Source of the DNA: Thelephora terrestris
Lineage: Eukaryota; Basidiomycota; Agaricomycetes; Thelephorales; Thelephoraceae
Assembly: GCA_015956445.1 (NCBI GenBank)
Contig: WIUZ02000007.1
Coordinates: forward strand, 1,860,001 to 1,924,000
Reading direction: 5' to 3'
Length of the DNA: 64,000 nucleotides
The first letter of the stretch is position 1. Each line of letters opens with the position of its first letter. A program made the translations under genes and the position numbers. The notes below the pieces were generated by a model. The model was not told the DNA's origin. It saw only the letters and a program-made list of their open reading frames with translations, and did not search any database. Of the stretch, positions 30,799 to 43,998 are shown piece by piece.

Positions 30799-32466
30799 AT
30801 GGAAACACATCCAGAGCGCGACTTGAGCGTAGAGCAGCTGGTTTCCGGGCTTCAGAAGGTGTTGATCACGGAAAGTGGTCATATCGGAAGGTATGACCGC
30901 GCAATCTATCCAAGAGCGTCGGACTGATCAGTAAATCTAGTGAGATACTCGCTCTTTCACTGGAGAAGGTACAGATCAAACACAAACATCTCGGCTGCGG
31001 ACGTTATCTCACTTAGACTACAGTTGCGCGATGTCGAAAAACAGACGGTGCGGGTATTGTCTATGATCCGCTCGGCCATGAACGAACGGAGACCAGTCAA
31101 TCGCCTTCCACCCGAGGTCTTCATGAGAGTGCTCGAGTTCCGCGATAACGACAAAGTTCTCGACGTCGCCATAAAAGTCTGCGCGCGATGGCGTTCGATA
31201 CTCACATCCACACCGCATCTCTGGACCGAGGTCGATTTCGAATATCCCGCCCGCGCAAGCCTCTACCTCGAAAGGTCAAAATCAGCTCTTGTCAACGTCA
31301 CCGTTGGGAAATCGCGAGACGCCATCGTCGGTCCCGTAGGATCGTTCATAGGCGCTATCCCTTGGGTTGCCAGGATGAAGTCCTTGAGCCTCCAGACGGA
31401 TATGGATCAAATCAAGAAGATCGCCGAACGGTTGTGCCACAAAACTCCCCACCTCCAACACCTGACGTTCGAGGGAAAACCCCGTCGATATTCGTATTCG
31501 TATTATAGTAGCGCGGGCACTGGGGGCGCCATCTATGTCCCCCGCGAGTTCCTCGGACGTCATGCCCCCTTGTTGAAGAGCCTCACCTTTCACTCGGTCT
31601 CGCCGAGCGTCGTGTTCAATTTCCCCATGCCAAATTTAACCCACATCGACTGGGTCGCCGAAACCGCACACGTCGTCATCGAAGAATTATTGGAGCTTTT
31701 CGTGTCCTCTCCGTTGATCGAGGTCATGACGATGGACGTTTTGATACGAAGAACCCAAATGCACGAGCCGTTGAAGCAGGTTACTCTCAGCAGATTACGC
31801 AAACTCACCTGGGCCGACTTGGATGGGTCGCTCAGCTTGATCCCTTGTCTCATCGCTCCCCAGCTCAGCGAGTTGTCGATCAAGGTAACCCACAATCCCC
31901 GTAACGAGCGGTCCACCCTATCCTCCGTCTTATCCAACGACCCCAATCGCATCCCTCTACTCCTCGAGCCAACAGCGTTCGAAACCATTTACAAGAATGG
32001 CAGTCGATCCTGTCGTTTTAGTTACGCCGACGATAATGCATTTCTCCTGATCCGCGAAGTACTAAAGGACCGCGGCACCGATTCCGAAATCGGTCGCTGG
32101 TTCACACCCGATATACCCTTTTCCTTCGCGGGGACGAAAGAGTTGACAGTCGAAGCAGCTGGCGGCTGCCCACCCGTTGACGACATCCCGATAGAGCAGT
32201 TCGAGAGCCTGCAGAAGTTCGATTTCATGGGGGAAACCGACTCCTTGATCTCTTTGATCCGAAACACTCCTTCCCCCGAGCTGTCGGAGATACGGATATT
32301 CCCCAAAGAACACTATTTCCCGCTAGACGGATTGGTGGAAGTCCTAAGGCAACGAAGAGGGTCGATTTTCGATGGAGTTAAAAGCGTCAGAATCTTTGGG
32401 AAGGATAAGTGCTTGCGCACCCAGATCAAGGATTTGGGAAAGTTTGTGGATGTTGTCGCAACGTAA
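30799..32466 (+). CDS. F-box protein
   Basis: Exons 30799–30890, 30941–30968 (only 28 nt) and 31024–32466 join in frame to 520 aa. After an N-terminal helical region (LRDVEKQTVRVLSMIRSAMN), a clear F-box follows at about residues 60–105 (NRLPPEVFMRVLEFRD...VCARWRSILTSTPHLW). The long C-terminal part has LRR-like strands and probably binds the substrate. The ILALSLEK micro-exon is set by GT–AG borders and restores the frame. It belongs to the large Agaricomycete F-box family; no specific role can be read. Confidence 0.88.
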
Positions 32467-32801
32467 TTTGAACCTGAAGCTTGAACATAGCGCGTCGTTT
32501 GACGATGAAGAACGACGACAAAATTGTGCTTTGTATCTCTTTTGTAAATATGTAAATTCGATAGCTTGTGGTAGTGTAATGATAGTTATGCATGCGCGAA
32601 GATCAACAAGGTTGATGACGAACTTGGTACCATGAATGTCCAGTGTAGGTCTGAGGTGATTTCGAGAGTGGCGATTTCGTAGGAAAAGTAAGACACATGA
32701 GTTCCTTGCCAGGAGAACCATTGAAGCGTATAGTTAACTCCATCGGTGTGACGAGAAAAACTGTTCGAGATCTAAACATTACACTCTCTAAGCAGCGACA
32801 C
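32467..32801. other. Convergent 3' intergenic gap
   Basis: The 335 bp between the stops of the F-box gene and RVB2 contain nothing beyond likely 3' UTR sequence. Confidence 0.5.
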
Positions 32802-34620
<1,819 letters not shown>

Positions 34621-34714
34621 CTTGTGCTTTTTGGAAGGGTGTGCTGATCGCGGCTATGGCAGAAGTTGCTCGATCGCGTACCACGTCTCCTCCGCCTCTG
34701 AACGCCCTCTCTCA
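34621..34714. promoter_or_regulatory. 94-bp divergent interval between RVB2 and uL2m starts
   Basis: Only 94 bp separate the two start codons, so the two genes share a bidirectional promoter or their 5' leaders overlap. No TATA box was seen. Confidence 0.6.
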
Positions 34715-35937
34715 ATGTTCGCGACTCAATGCAGCCGGACTCTCCTCCGGTCATGCTTGAGGGTACAGAAAACGTCGGTATTATCGACGCTCGGGTTTAG
34801 AAATTACGCCACCGAGGTCCCGCTCGACACTTCTACATCCGTCTCTCAATCCCTCTCCCGGACTTCTACTCTTTTCAAAACCTACAAGCCCATCACCCCC
34901 GGTATACGACACCTTCGCCGACCTCTGAACGTTCATCTTTGGGAAGGCCGACCCATCCGAGAGCTCACTGTCGCGTTGCGCAAAAAGGGTGGGCGGAACA
35001 ACAGCGGGAAGATCACCATTCGTCACCGTGGAGGAGGCCATAGGCGCAGAATTCGTCTCGTAGACTTTGTTCGCAAAGAACCTGGCCCACATGACGTTGT
35101 CCGGATCGAGTACGACCCGAACAGGTCAGCGCACATTGCGCTCATTAAAAACCGCGATCCAAGCGTAGAAGGGATCAAGAAATGGAGTTACATATTGGCT
35201 CCGGAGGGTTTACGAGCGGGACATGTCGTGGAGAGTTTCAAGCAGGGGATTCCAGATGGTCTCGTCCCAGGCTATACAGACTCGAAGGAGGAACGCGTCA
35301 AGGCGGCCACCAAAACTGTCAACGCGGACGGTGTCGTTGAAACTTCGAGTGCATCCCTCGCAGTTGGTGTCCTTCGTTCCCTAACGATCAAACCGGGAAA
35401 CGTTGTCCCATTGCGTCTTATCCCTCCGGGTACCATAATCAATTCCGTTGCCCTCCAACCCGAAGGGCGTGGTATCCTCGTCCGTTCAGCAGGCTCGTTC
35501 GGACAGGTTGTTTCACACGAGGAAGGTGGAAAATACACCCACGTCAAGTTACAGAGCGGTGAAATTCGGAAGGTGCTACAGGAGTGTTGTGCTACGATTG
35601 GGAAGGTCAGCAACCCGCTGTGGAAGAGCCGTAGCCTGGGCAAGGCTGGGAGGAGTCGGTGGTTGGGCCGTAGGCCGAAAGTCCGTGGTATGGCCATGAA
35701 TAGGTTTGTCATCCCCCTACTTTGTGTTCGCAACATCTCATCGCCATCCCTTCCAGATGCGATCATCCTCATGGTGGTGGACGTGGTAAATCGAAGGGTA
35801 ACAAACACCCTCGTTCGATTTGGGGATGGAATACAAAGGGTAAACGAACGAGGAAACCTGGTCCTAAGGGTCCAAAGAACAGCAACAAGATGGTGGTTCA
35901 CGAGAGGCCTAGAGGTAAAGAAAAGAGAGCGAATTAA
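34715..35937 (+). CDS. Mitochondrial large-subunit ribosomal protein uL2m
   Basis: Exons 34715–35703 and 35757–35937 give 389 aa. An Arg-rich, acid-poor presequence ([14 protein letters not shown]...) fits mitochondrial import. The bacterial L2 hallmarks follow: [20 protein letters not shown] near residue 90, and the C-terminal [10 protein letters not shown] then [10 protein letters not shown] loop, which lies near the peptidyl-transferase centre. The intron falls exactly within this loop. The central part is longer than in bacterial L2, as in yeast Rml2. Start choice: the first ATG in frame that gives a presequence. Confidence 0.95.
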
Positions 35938-35948
35938 TATCCCCTACC

Positions 35949-36248
35949 TTACACTCGCCTCATAATGCATTGCTTACCTTCCTCTTCATCATCATCCTCG
36001 TCTGCTTCTGCTTGAGTCTTTGGGGGCTTCGCGTCCTTTCCCTTCTCCAAGTCACCAACCTGGTCCCGCCATTCGGTCAACTCTTTCCCAATCGTGTCTT
36101 TTGCTGTCGAAATAGTGGCCCTCAAGCCTACGTAGTAGCCTCCCTCGTCCTTCACGTCGAATGTCTGAGTTTTGGACGGGTTGAGACTGGACTGAGGTGT
36201 GTCTGCAGGTGGCTTGAGATTGTAGGTTACCGTTATCGTTCTCGACAT
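35949..36248 (-). CDS. GON7-like KEOPS/EKC subunit (probable)
   Basis: One 99-codon frame begins ITVTYNLKPPADTP, then has a Gly-Tyr-Tyr-x-x-Leu-Arg helix (YYVGLRATISTAKDTIGKEL) and a charged tail. This beta-strand/helix pattern and the size resemble fungal Gon7, the small subunit of the KEOPS complex that makes the t6A tRNA modification. The family diverges strongly, so the call is tentative. A GTAAGC near the end could be a splice donor, in which case the last few residues would differ. Its stop is 11 bp from the uL2m stop on the other strand. Confidence 0.55.
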   Translation of the reverse strand: MSRTITVTYNLKPPADTPQSSLNPSKTQTFDVKDEGGYYVGLRATISTAKDTIGKELTEWRDQVGDLEKGKDAKPPKTQAEADEDDDEEEGKQCIMRRV

Positions 36249-36607
36249 CTCGGAAGCAGGGACGAGTAATTTGTTTGGGTCTATTTGGCAGAACCGTCCT
36301 CCGTTTTATCGGACCGCCATAAATACCCGGTTGTGATTTTTTTTCTCACATTTCCTCGTCTTTATCCTCGTCATCCCCATCTCCTGCCAAGATGCCTGTC
36401 TTTATTTGCTGACGATTCGTATCGTCAGCCGGCTCCTTCTAGAATCGTTTCAACCCTAGAAAATATAGAAGATACCCTCCTAGATAACGCTACTTAGAAG
36501 GTTCTGGTGAGAGCTGCCTGTGATTTTTGGTCCTCCAGGCATTGATGTATGACATGGTTACCTTCAGAGTCTCAGTTTAGAAGGCTTTAGATTTTATTCC
36601 ACCAGCT
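36249..36607. promoter_or_regulatory. Divergent promoter region
   Basis: The 359 bp between the start codons of the GON7-like gene and the methyltransferase gene show no other feature. Confidence 0.4.
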
Positions 36608-37840
36608 ATGCAATCAACGATTCGACCCATTTCGTCTCTGCCTCCCCTTCGTCAACTCTCCTCCCACACGCTTGACTCAATACAGCAAGCCCTCGCTGGA
36701 CTTCGTTCGTTATACTTTCCTCCCGCACCGCCCAGACTTGTCTTGCATAGGCGTCACGCAATCCCAGCTCTAATCCACGACAAATCCGCACCGGATTCCG
36801 GGTACGCCTCTGCGGAAGGCGAGGAGGATGATGATGAGGTAGAAGAAGCAGAGGTATCCCAGAAACTGATCGGACATGAGGACATTGATGTTCTTCGGTC
36901 TGATCCGTTCGAACGGGAGTTTGCTGTAAAGTGGCTGACTGGCCTCATTGTCCGTTCCGGCACGTGGATCGCCGAGGCCCCGGAGGAAGAATGTCGCGGG
37001 GACACGTTCGAGGAGAGAAGTAGGGTTCTTGATGATGCAGCTTCTCTGCTCTCCTCGTTCGCGGGAGACGCCGAGCCAGAGCCCGCCCTTACAAGAGATT
37101 TTTCATTCCCCCGAGCCGGTAAAGGAGGTCCCGTTCGTGTTCAGTTGAATGACGGGGCTCTCCTGACCACGGACCACACATCCGTTGGGTTACAAAGCTG
37201 GGCAAGTTCAATCATCCTCGCCGAACGTATCTGCTGGGAGCCGGGTGCATTCAATTTCGATTCGTTTGACCGACCGGGGGTCAGGATCCTCGAATTGGGG
37301 GCGGGTACTGGTTTGTTGAGCATCGTCGCCTCAAAATTTCTCCCTTCTGCGGAAATCATTGCCACGGACTACCACCCCAACGTCCTCGCCAACCTTCGCT
37401 CGAATGTTTCTACGAATCTCACGGGGCGAGACCAGTCCCAGATATCTGTTCACACTCTCGATTGGTCTAACCCTCCCACCGAAGATCCCTTCTTCGAGGG
37501 GTCGTTCGACATGGTCCTCGCAGCGGATGTAGTATATCACCCAGACCATGCGCAGTGGATCAAGTCTTGTGTCCAACGTTACCTCCGTCGCGGTGCGGGC
37601 GGCGAGTCACCGAGGCCTGTGTTTTGGTTTATCATCCCGCTGAGGTCGACAGGTCGACACGAAGGGATGAGTGCTACCGTTGAGCAGGTGTTCTCGACGT
37701 TCGATTCGACCATCGATTCTTCCTCAAACACGCAGATGGAAGAACTAGTCATCCGACGTAAGGACGAGATCGCGAGAAGGAACGGGGTGGGACGGGCAGA
37801 CGAAGGGTCGTATGTGTTGTTTCAGATTGGCTGGCGGTAA
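36608..37840 (+). CDS. Seven-beta-strand methyltransferase (Methyltransf_16 type)
   Basis: This intronless gene codes for 410 aa. An N-terminal helical extension with an acidic patch precedes the catalytic fold. The S-adenosylmethionine motif I, ILELGAGTGLLSIVASKF, lies near residues 225–242, followed by ATDYHP and the post-motif MVLAADVVYHPD near 302. This set is typical of the METTL21/FAM86/Efm class of protein lysine methyltransferases. FAM86-like members methylate elongation factor 2, and the long N-terminal extension would suit that branch, but the substrate cannot be read from sequence. Confidence 0.85.
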   Translation: MQSTIRPISSLPPLRQLSSHTLDSIQQALAGLRSLYFPPAPPRLVLHRRHAIPALIHDKSAPDSGYASAEGEEDDDEVEEAEVSQKLIGHEDIDVLRSDPFEREFAVKWLTGLIVRSGTWIAEAPEEECRGDTFEERSRVLDDAASLLSSFAGDAEPEPALTRDFSFPRAGKGGPVRVQLNDGALLTTDHTSVGLQSWASSIILAERICWEPGAFNFDSFDRPGVRILELGAGTGLLSIVASKFLPSAEIIATDYHPNVLANLRSNVSTNLTGRDQSQISVHTLDWSNPPTEDPFFEGSFDMVLAADVVYHPDHAQWIKSCVQRYLRRGAGGESPRPVFWFIIPLRSTGRHEGMSATVEQVFSTFDSTIDSSSNTQMEELVIRRKDEIARRNGVGRADEGSYVLFQIGWR

Positions 37841-40579
37841 AATGGCTTTACTTTATGCTCCCGATTGATTTTTTTTTGCGCATTGACACGCCTATTTATG
37901 ACGAGGATGATGGAAGCGCTCATCCACGTACTCTGTCCGTTCTTGTGTGACTCGGAAAACGAGAGCGCCAAGTGATTTATCGTTCGAAGGCCATCGATTG
38001 TGGCGAGTCCCTTCCACCGCCACAGAACGGTTCTAACAGAGACACGATAGCTATCTTGGAATCCGTGCAGTTTGGGATCGAGTTCGACTGACATCCGAGC
38101 GAGGTAACGTTCCGAAGGAGTGGGATCCTTGGCACAAAGTTGGTCGATGGTCGCGGAGTGAGGTGAGCATATTGATGAATCCTTTATCTCGGCATGTGAG
38201 TGAAAGGGGTCAGAATGTGTCGAAGATAGCTCTGGGCGGTGGGGGTGGCGATTCTCCGAGAGGAATGCTATGCAAACATGGCAAGACTGGACACCGTGGT
38301 ATTCACGACCACCCGGACTGATCATGACCAGTGTTTTGTTGTCGATGCAGAGGAACTTATGCTTACCAGCAGCCCTGCTTGGGGGGATGTCATTAGTCGC
38401 CGAGGAAGGTTGACCGAGCGCACGTTCAATTGAAGACCTGAAGGATCATACTGAGACCCCGCCTGATCATATCTTCATCATTCCTCGCGACGACTATATC
38501 CGCAGTATTCCTGTGATTGAGGGCCCGAGAAATGAGTCTCTCGGCATGTCTATGCGAAATTCAACCCACACGGTCAATCGCTGGATTGCCTCGAGTACGA
38601 ACGGACTTAGTTTGTTTGTCCCAGCCCTCAGTCGATCGGACTTGACACACATCGGCGCAGAGGCATATCCTAATCATTGTCAGAAGGGCGCTGACAGTGG
38701 CAAGATTGCCTTTGCTGGTGCGATGCTGGAACCTCCCTCGCAAGAGGGTCAGCGTGAAGGGGGCACCGTCGCGCCCTTCTGGTCGCCGAGACCTCGTATA
38801 CATCATCGTCGAGATTTCGAGAAAGCGAAGTGGTGCACGAGTTGTGGAAATAACTCCCGATGACTGGGGCCTGATACAAATGAGCCGTAAATTTCTTGCT
38901 TAACGTCGAAGTTCGTGCATCGCCTACCAGTCAATAACTCCCAATTATGGATGAAGGTCACTGTAGCCAGCGGAGTCTGGTTACACCCCAAACAATGTGA
39001 GTTGGAGCGCGGCCACAGAAAACGCACGTGCGGACAGGGCTATCAGCTTCATTGTTCAGACCCATCGGAGGAAGAACTCGATGTCAGTAACTCGATCCTC
39101 AGCCTGGGGATGAATTTGAACGGCGAGCGTGGGAGATTCAGGCGCAGATCGGACTGGCGATCTGACGGCTCGTCGCTTCCAACATTCAACTTCACCCACC
39201 GGAGCTGGTTACCCCTCCAACCACTCACTGTCCCGTGTGTCTCACCGCCCCATTTTATCCTGGACCTCGCAACAAACCATGGGGGTGTTTCGGCGTGAGA
39301 CCTGGGCGCACGGTGAAGGAACCGAAAGCTCCGCCAATCTTACCAGTGCCGTTGGGTCCTCGCAGGAGGGTGACTGCTGCGGCCCGCAGCACTCTACTAG
39401 CTACACAAACTACGGCCGTGCATTCGAAGCGACCCGAGTGGCATAGACTAGGACTCACTCAACACCATCTTCACTCGTACTCGTGTCCCCTCCTCAACGT
39501 TAGACACACTTACAGACTTCTCCCCGGGCGCCTTCGTGACTTGGAGTGTATAACCGGTGACCAGTTGCGTCCAGGATCGTCTCGCCCACTTTCATGAAGA
39601 TGTAGCCTGAAGTTCCAGCTTCGTTCATTGGGATGTTCTCGCTGACGTTCGGCTTACGAAACTTGGGTCAACCTTCTATTCCTGAGGAATGGCAGAATTG
39701 GCGGGGAGAATCTATCTCTTTATGGCGGCTGCCTTCCTCCTCCACGAAGTGAGGGTGGCCCCAAACCCAAGCTGGCTGTTGCATTCAGGCGGTTTACCCC
39801 TGACCGCATCAACGTCCGTGCCAAGTTTCATACTGGGCTGCGTCACTAGGCGCCCCGATGTTGTCCGCTACGGTGTTCCATACGAGGTCTTGCTCGATTT
39901 ATCGAGCCTCACCGCTCGGATTTTGCATTAACATCAGAGAGGCATCTGAACAGGAGTGCTGGTCTCACGAGAATTGATACATGTTTTCAGAGATGGGCTG
40001 ACCACTACTGACCATCGCTTACTACATGTGGTACGTTGTACGAAGTCCGCCATCGATCGAATCGGTATTCGTAGCTGATTCGAAATAGAGCTTGCACCAC
40101 TCCGTAACCGCTCTAACATCGTTACTCGTTACCGCCCTCAACGCGAGGCTGCTGCAGCTGACCAATCATCACCGCTGTGTTTCTGCGCCAATGTTACAAT
40201 CGTTTGGGAGTGGGATTTGGCCTTGCACAACGCAGAAGATTGTAGCCGAACCGATAATCCACGCTTTTTACCGAAGCTTATCGGCGTGTTCTTGCTGAAA
40301 AAGTGCTGGTACTTATCCATGTTTGACGAACATACAAATGACAACTCCCGTATGTCACTGAGACGCTTTTACTGTGTCCGACGTGATTCCAATCATTTGC
40401 TCTGGCCGCACAACCAAGGAAGAGTAGCGATCGTGAGAAAAAGAAAAATCAAGGTGGGCCATGCACGATTCACGTGACCGTGTTTAAACGATCAAATTAG
40501 CCTGATTGGTCACACTTGCGTGCACCGCGTTTTCCACCTTCTCTCACGGCCACACTGCGGTCTCTCGCTGGGGTCAAAA
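37841..40579. other. 2.7-kb stretch without a confident gene
   Basis: Many short frames are present on both strands. The best is a plus-strand run open from about 38414 to 38863 with good composition (PDHIFIIPRDDYIRSIPVIE...) but no clean start or recognised family. It may be a decayed gene. A 167-codon minus frame at 37822–38325 overlaps the methyltransferase end. Nothing else is supported. Confidence 0.4.
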
Positions 40580-41628
40580 ATGAACCCTACCCTGTCTCGT
40601 ACAAGCTCAGTCGCGAGCGTGACTTCGGACGATGCGAATATTCCGCTCGTCCCAGGCAATGAAGTCAAACGAACCAGGAAACGCTTCACCCAAGCTCAAA
40701 TCGTGAAGCTCGAACAGCTATTCCACGAGACCAGCCATCCTACCAGGGAGCAACGCGAGAATCTCGCGAACGAATGCGATTTGTACGTTCCTTTTTGCCG
40801 TCCCAAACTTTGGGGTTCGTGTGTTGTGGATTCTGCTTTGCTAATTACGCGCTGCCGTTTGACTCGGGGACGTGACCCGAATATAGGGAACTGCGATCGG
40901 TTACAGTCTGGTTCCAGAACAAACGGCAAACGGAACGGAAATCCGCGTTGGCCTCCACAAGCACTACTTCCGGGCTACCATTGTCCAGTTCCCAACCTTC
41001 CTCATCCCTAATGCGCCCCAAAATCGGGTCTTCATCAACCTCATCCAACAGATTCAGCCACAGTCGACTACGTACCCAATCTCTGACCGGAAGACCTTCT
41101 CTGGATGACGTCGCGTCCAGGTCCGAGTATCGTGCTCAACCTTCCACCCCGCCACGGAAACCGGTCCCGTCTTCGAATCCAGGGTATGCGTTGTGGGAGA
41201 ACATGCCGTCATCTCCCGTCGAACCACCATCAAACTCTCCCGAAGCCACACGCGTATTCGTTGAGTTTGGGAGGAAGGGAAAGCTCAAGAGGACCAAGAC
41301 TTTGGAGTGGGCTTGTGCAGCTGCTAGATTGTCTGATCGGAAAGGCCATCACGGTCATCATAAGAGGGAGGAACAGGAGCGGGATGATCTCGATCACTTC
41401 AATCTTGGCCTTGTCAATGACGATGGAGGAGACACGGAACCAGATGAGGATCACGAAGCCATCACTCCATTCCATAGCTTCCGGAGAGAGAGGGTCAATA
41501 GCACGCCGAGTGATATGTCGGAGGACAGACAGGAGACCCCGAGAAAGGGTTCCGGGGAGGAGAGTAAGGGGAACCACGACGAGGAGACGATGAACGCTGC
41601 CTTGGTGCTGTGTGGTCTCCGTCAGTGA
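40580..41628 (+). CDS. Homeodomain transcription factor
   Basis: Exons 40580–40782 and 40887–41628 give 314 aa. A full homeodomain spans about residues 30–88: KRTRKRFTQAQIVKLEQLF, then after the splice LRSVTVWFQNKRQTERKS, with the invariant W-F-x-N-x-R of helix 3. The intron splits the homeodomain between helices 2 and 3. The tail is Ser/Pro-rich and ends acidic, with a conserved-looking basic block (RKGKLKRTKTLEWACAAARL). It is a typical 60-residue domain, not the longer TALE form. No peptidase or second homeodomain gene lies beside it, so a mating-type role is not supported. Confidence 0.9.
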
Positions 41629-42086
41629 TAGTCGCTGGTATGGCAATGCGCCAATGGCCACAGAACGGGTCAGATTGTAGGACGAGGCGATTCTGTCGAA
41701 TCGATGGACCGACAGTCCTTCCTAAACCCTTCTCTCCAGTCCCCTCAACACAACTTAGCTCGTAGATAGGTTATTCTCTTGTATCACGGATTTGTTTTGT
41801 CACAACATTGCTTATGTCGTTTCCCGGAATTACCTTGCTTGCAAGGTTTCCCTGCCCCCCCTAAATTATAAGCGCGTGTTGTCTGGCTATATGAACATTT
41901 TGACGGTTCACATGTTGAGATAGTAGAATCAGCACCGGCCCCGGCAAATCAATAAACCCAGCGGCCGCTACTCTGGCAACGAAGCCTTCAAAATACACAC
42001 TCCTATTGACAAGCAAGGTTTATGTCGACATCAAGTCGGCATTTTTCTAGTATATAATACAATTCGAAATCGTCCTGCTGCGTGTT
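41629..42086. other. Convergent 3' intergenic gap
   Basis: This is the 3' flank of the homeodomain gene and of the lipase gene. AT-rich runs are consistent with 3' UTRs; no gene was seen. Confidence 0.5.
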
Positions 42087-43998
42087 CTAGAAGACGAACA
42101 TATCGGCCCAGTGTCTCAAGGCACTATCCACGTATTCGAGGTCAAACTCCCTGTCCCCTCTACAAACGATAGAAGCGTGCGAGTTTCTAGTATCGTCGTA
42201 AAATGCCCTTTCCTTCTTCAAGTTCGTCAACTTGTTCAACCTTTCGATCATCTCCCTCTGCACGTCGAGGAGGACTGGGGTATCCATCTTGGGTGGTGAC
42301 TTCTTGGCAGAAGACCACTTACACTTCCGCGTCTCTTCTGTCTTTGAGTCCGTCTCTGTGATGGATGAAGTTTCGGAGCTCGGGTCAGGAGTAGGAGCAC
42401 GAGAGTTGCGCTTGAACAGCGACACGAAACCTCCCTTGGTCTTCTTTTCATCCGACGGCGATCCACTTGAAACGCTCCCGCTCTCGCTCGCAACGACTTC
42501 AGTAGCAAGGAGCTCCTTCTTCTTACAAGAGCAGAAGCAAGCGTGTTCTCCTTCTCGTTTCCTTGAACACGGCATCCACCACTTATTCTCTTCCTTCTCC
42601 TTAGAGGGCTTCTCTTGTGCAGTCTGGATATCAATAAAATCCGCGACTTTATCTTCCATTTGCTTTTCTAGTTCGGAGATGGCATGGATGAGCTTCGAGT
42701 CGTACGAGTCGGATTTCTCGATCTCCTCGACCCTTTTGCGGGATTCGCGGCCCGCTCTTGAGACCCTCACGTATACCATCCCGATGACGGCAGGTACCAA
42801 GATCGGTAGCGAGAGATAGATTATCTGTCGAGACACCGCTGGGTGTGAGATATCCGAACGCACCAATAGGCGAGCTCTTACCATATTATATGGGAACTTG
42901 ACCGGGAAGAACGGCGCAGCATCTCGGGGAGTGTAGTTCCTGGGGAGACTAGGGTCGGTAGGGAAATCCCAAGACTCGATCAGGTTGTGATAGTGAACCT
43001 GGAACTTCCTGCAATATTCGTCAGCTCACTGGGGACAGACGTTCGATCACAAAGAACACCGTACATGTCGATTCCGTTGATGGCGTGGTTTAGGAATGGG
43101 TCCTCAGCTTCAATGGCAGCAGAGACGTATGGTACGGTGAGGTCATTGATTCTGCGGCTCAATTAATTGTGCTGGAGAGAGAAGTGTACGGGCCACTTAC
43201 GCGTTCGCGTAGATGGTTTTGTGTGGGAATAACTCTAAAGCCTGATAAAAGATACGATCTAAGTGTAACGATGAGTGAGTTAAACCTGCAAAAAGGAAAC
43301 CATGAAAAGATTGTACCTGGATCAGCCATAACGGCTAAGAGCGGTCTTCCAGACGGTGACCACTTGTCAACCGCGAAGAACTGCTCTCCGGTCCGAGATA
43401 ACAGCTTAGGTCCTAATGAATGCGCAAGGGCGGAGAAGAAATTTGGGTATCGTGGAAGGCCAATGTGAGGGGTGGCAAAGGTATTGAAGTTGACCGGGGA
43501 GACTTTCTCGAAGAACTTGCGTTGGTGTAGGACGCCGATAGCGTACCGGCTGACAAGCCCACCGAGGCTGTACCCGGTGATCGAGAACTTCGTCACAACT
43601 TGCCGGTTTTCCTGGAGTTTTTTCACTTCCTTGAGGATCTAGGAAGAGGAGATTGGATTGAGCGGCCAAGCCTGGCGTACAGGGTTGACGATATCGAGGC
43701 TCAAAAGGACGGACCTCTTCGGCGACTCGCTCTCCGCCATGATCAACACCGTCGTACGTGTAGTTCTCTACGTTTGTAATGGCGGCTAGAACGTGTAACT
43801 CCTCTGGAGGGTTACCGCCTGAGGCTACTCGCTTCTTATTGATATACACTATCTTTCGCTCCATCTCGTAGAGATGCGCAGGGTTTCCCCACATCCCGTG
43901 AACAAGGACCTAGAGATTAGGCTTAGCCCACAGTCCAGACTGCAGGATTCGGGCGCTGAGGGTTGAACACTCACCAGCAAGTGAACGTTGTTAGCCAT
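42087..43998 (-). CDS. DUF676-type lipase with membrane segment
   Basis: Six exons on the minus strand (43998–43975, 43909–43715, 43638–43317, 43258–43201, 43151–43065, 43008–42087) give 535 aa. The alpha/beta-hydrolase start has LVHGMWGNPAHL (oxyanion region), the nucleophile elbow is GYSLGG with Ser97, and a later Asp/His-containing block (FLNHAINGIDM) fits the rest of the triad. A hydrophobic helix (LPILVPAVIGMVYV) follows near residue 310, then a long charged, Cys-containing tail. The family includes yeast Lpl1 and Rog1, lipases of lipid droplets or acylglycerol turnover. The substrate is not determined. The first exon holds eight codons. Confidence 0.9.

Noticed and set aside
37822-38325. 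167-codon minus-strand gene
   Set aside because: It overlaps the methyltransferase 3' end and has no family match; probably chance.
40580-41628. Mating-type A locus
   Set aside because: Only one homeodomain gene is present, with no paired HD1/HD2 arrangement and no neighbouring mitochondrial intermediate peptidase.
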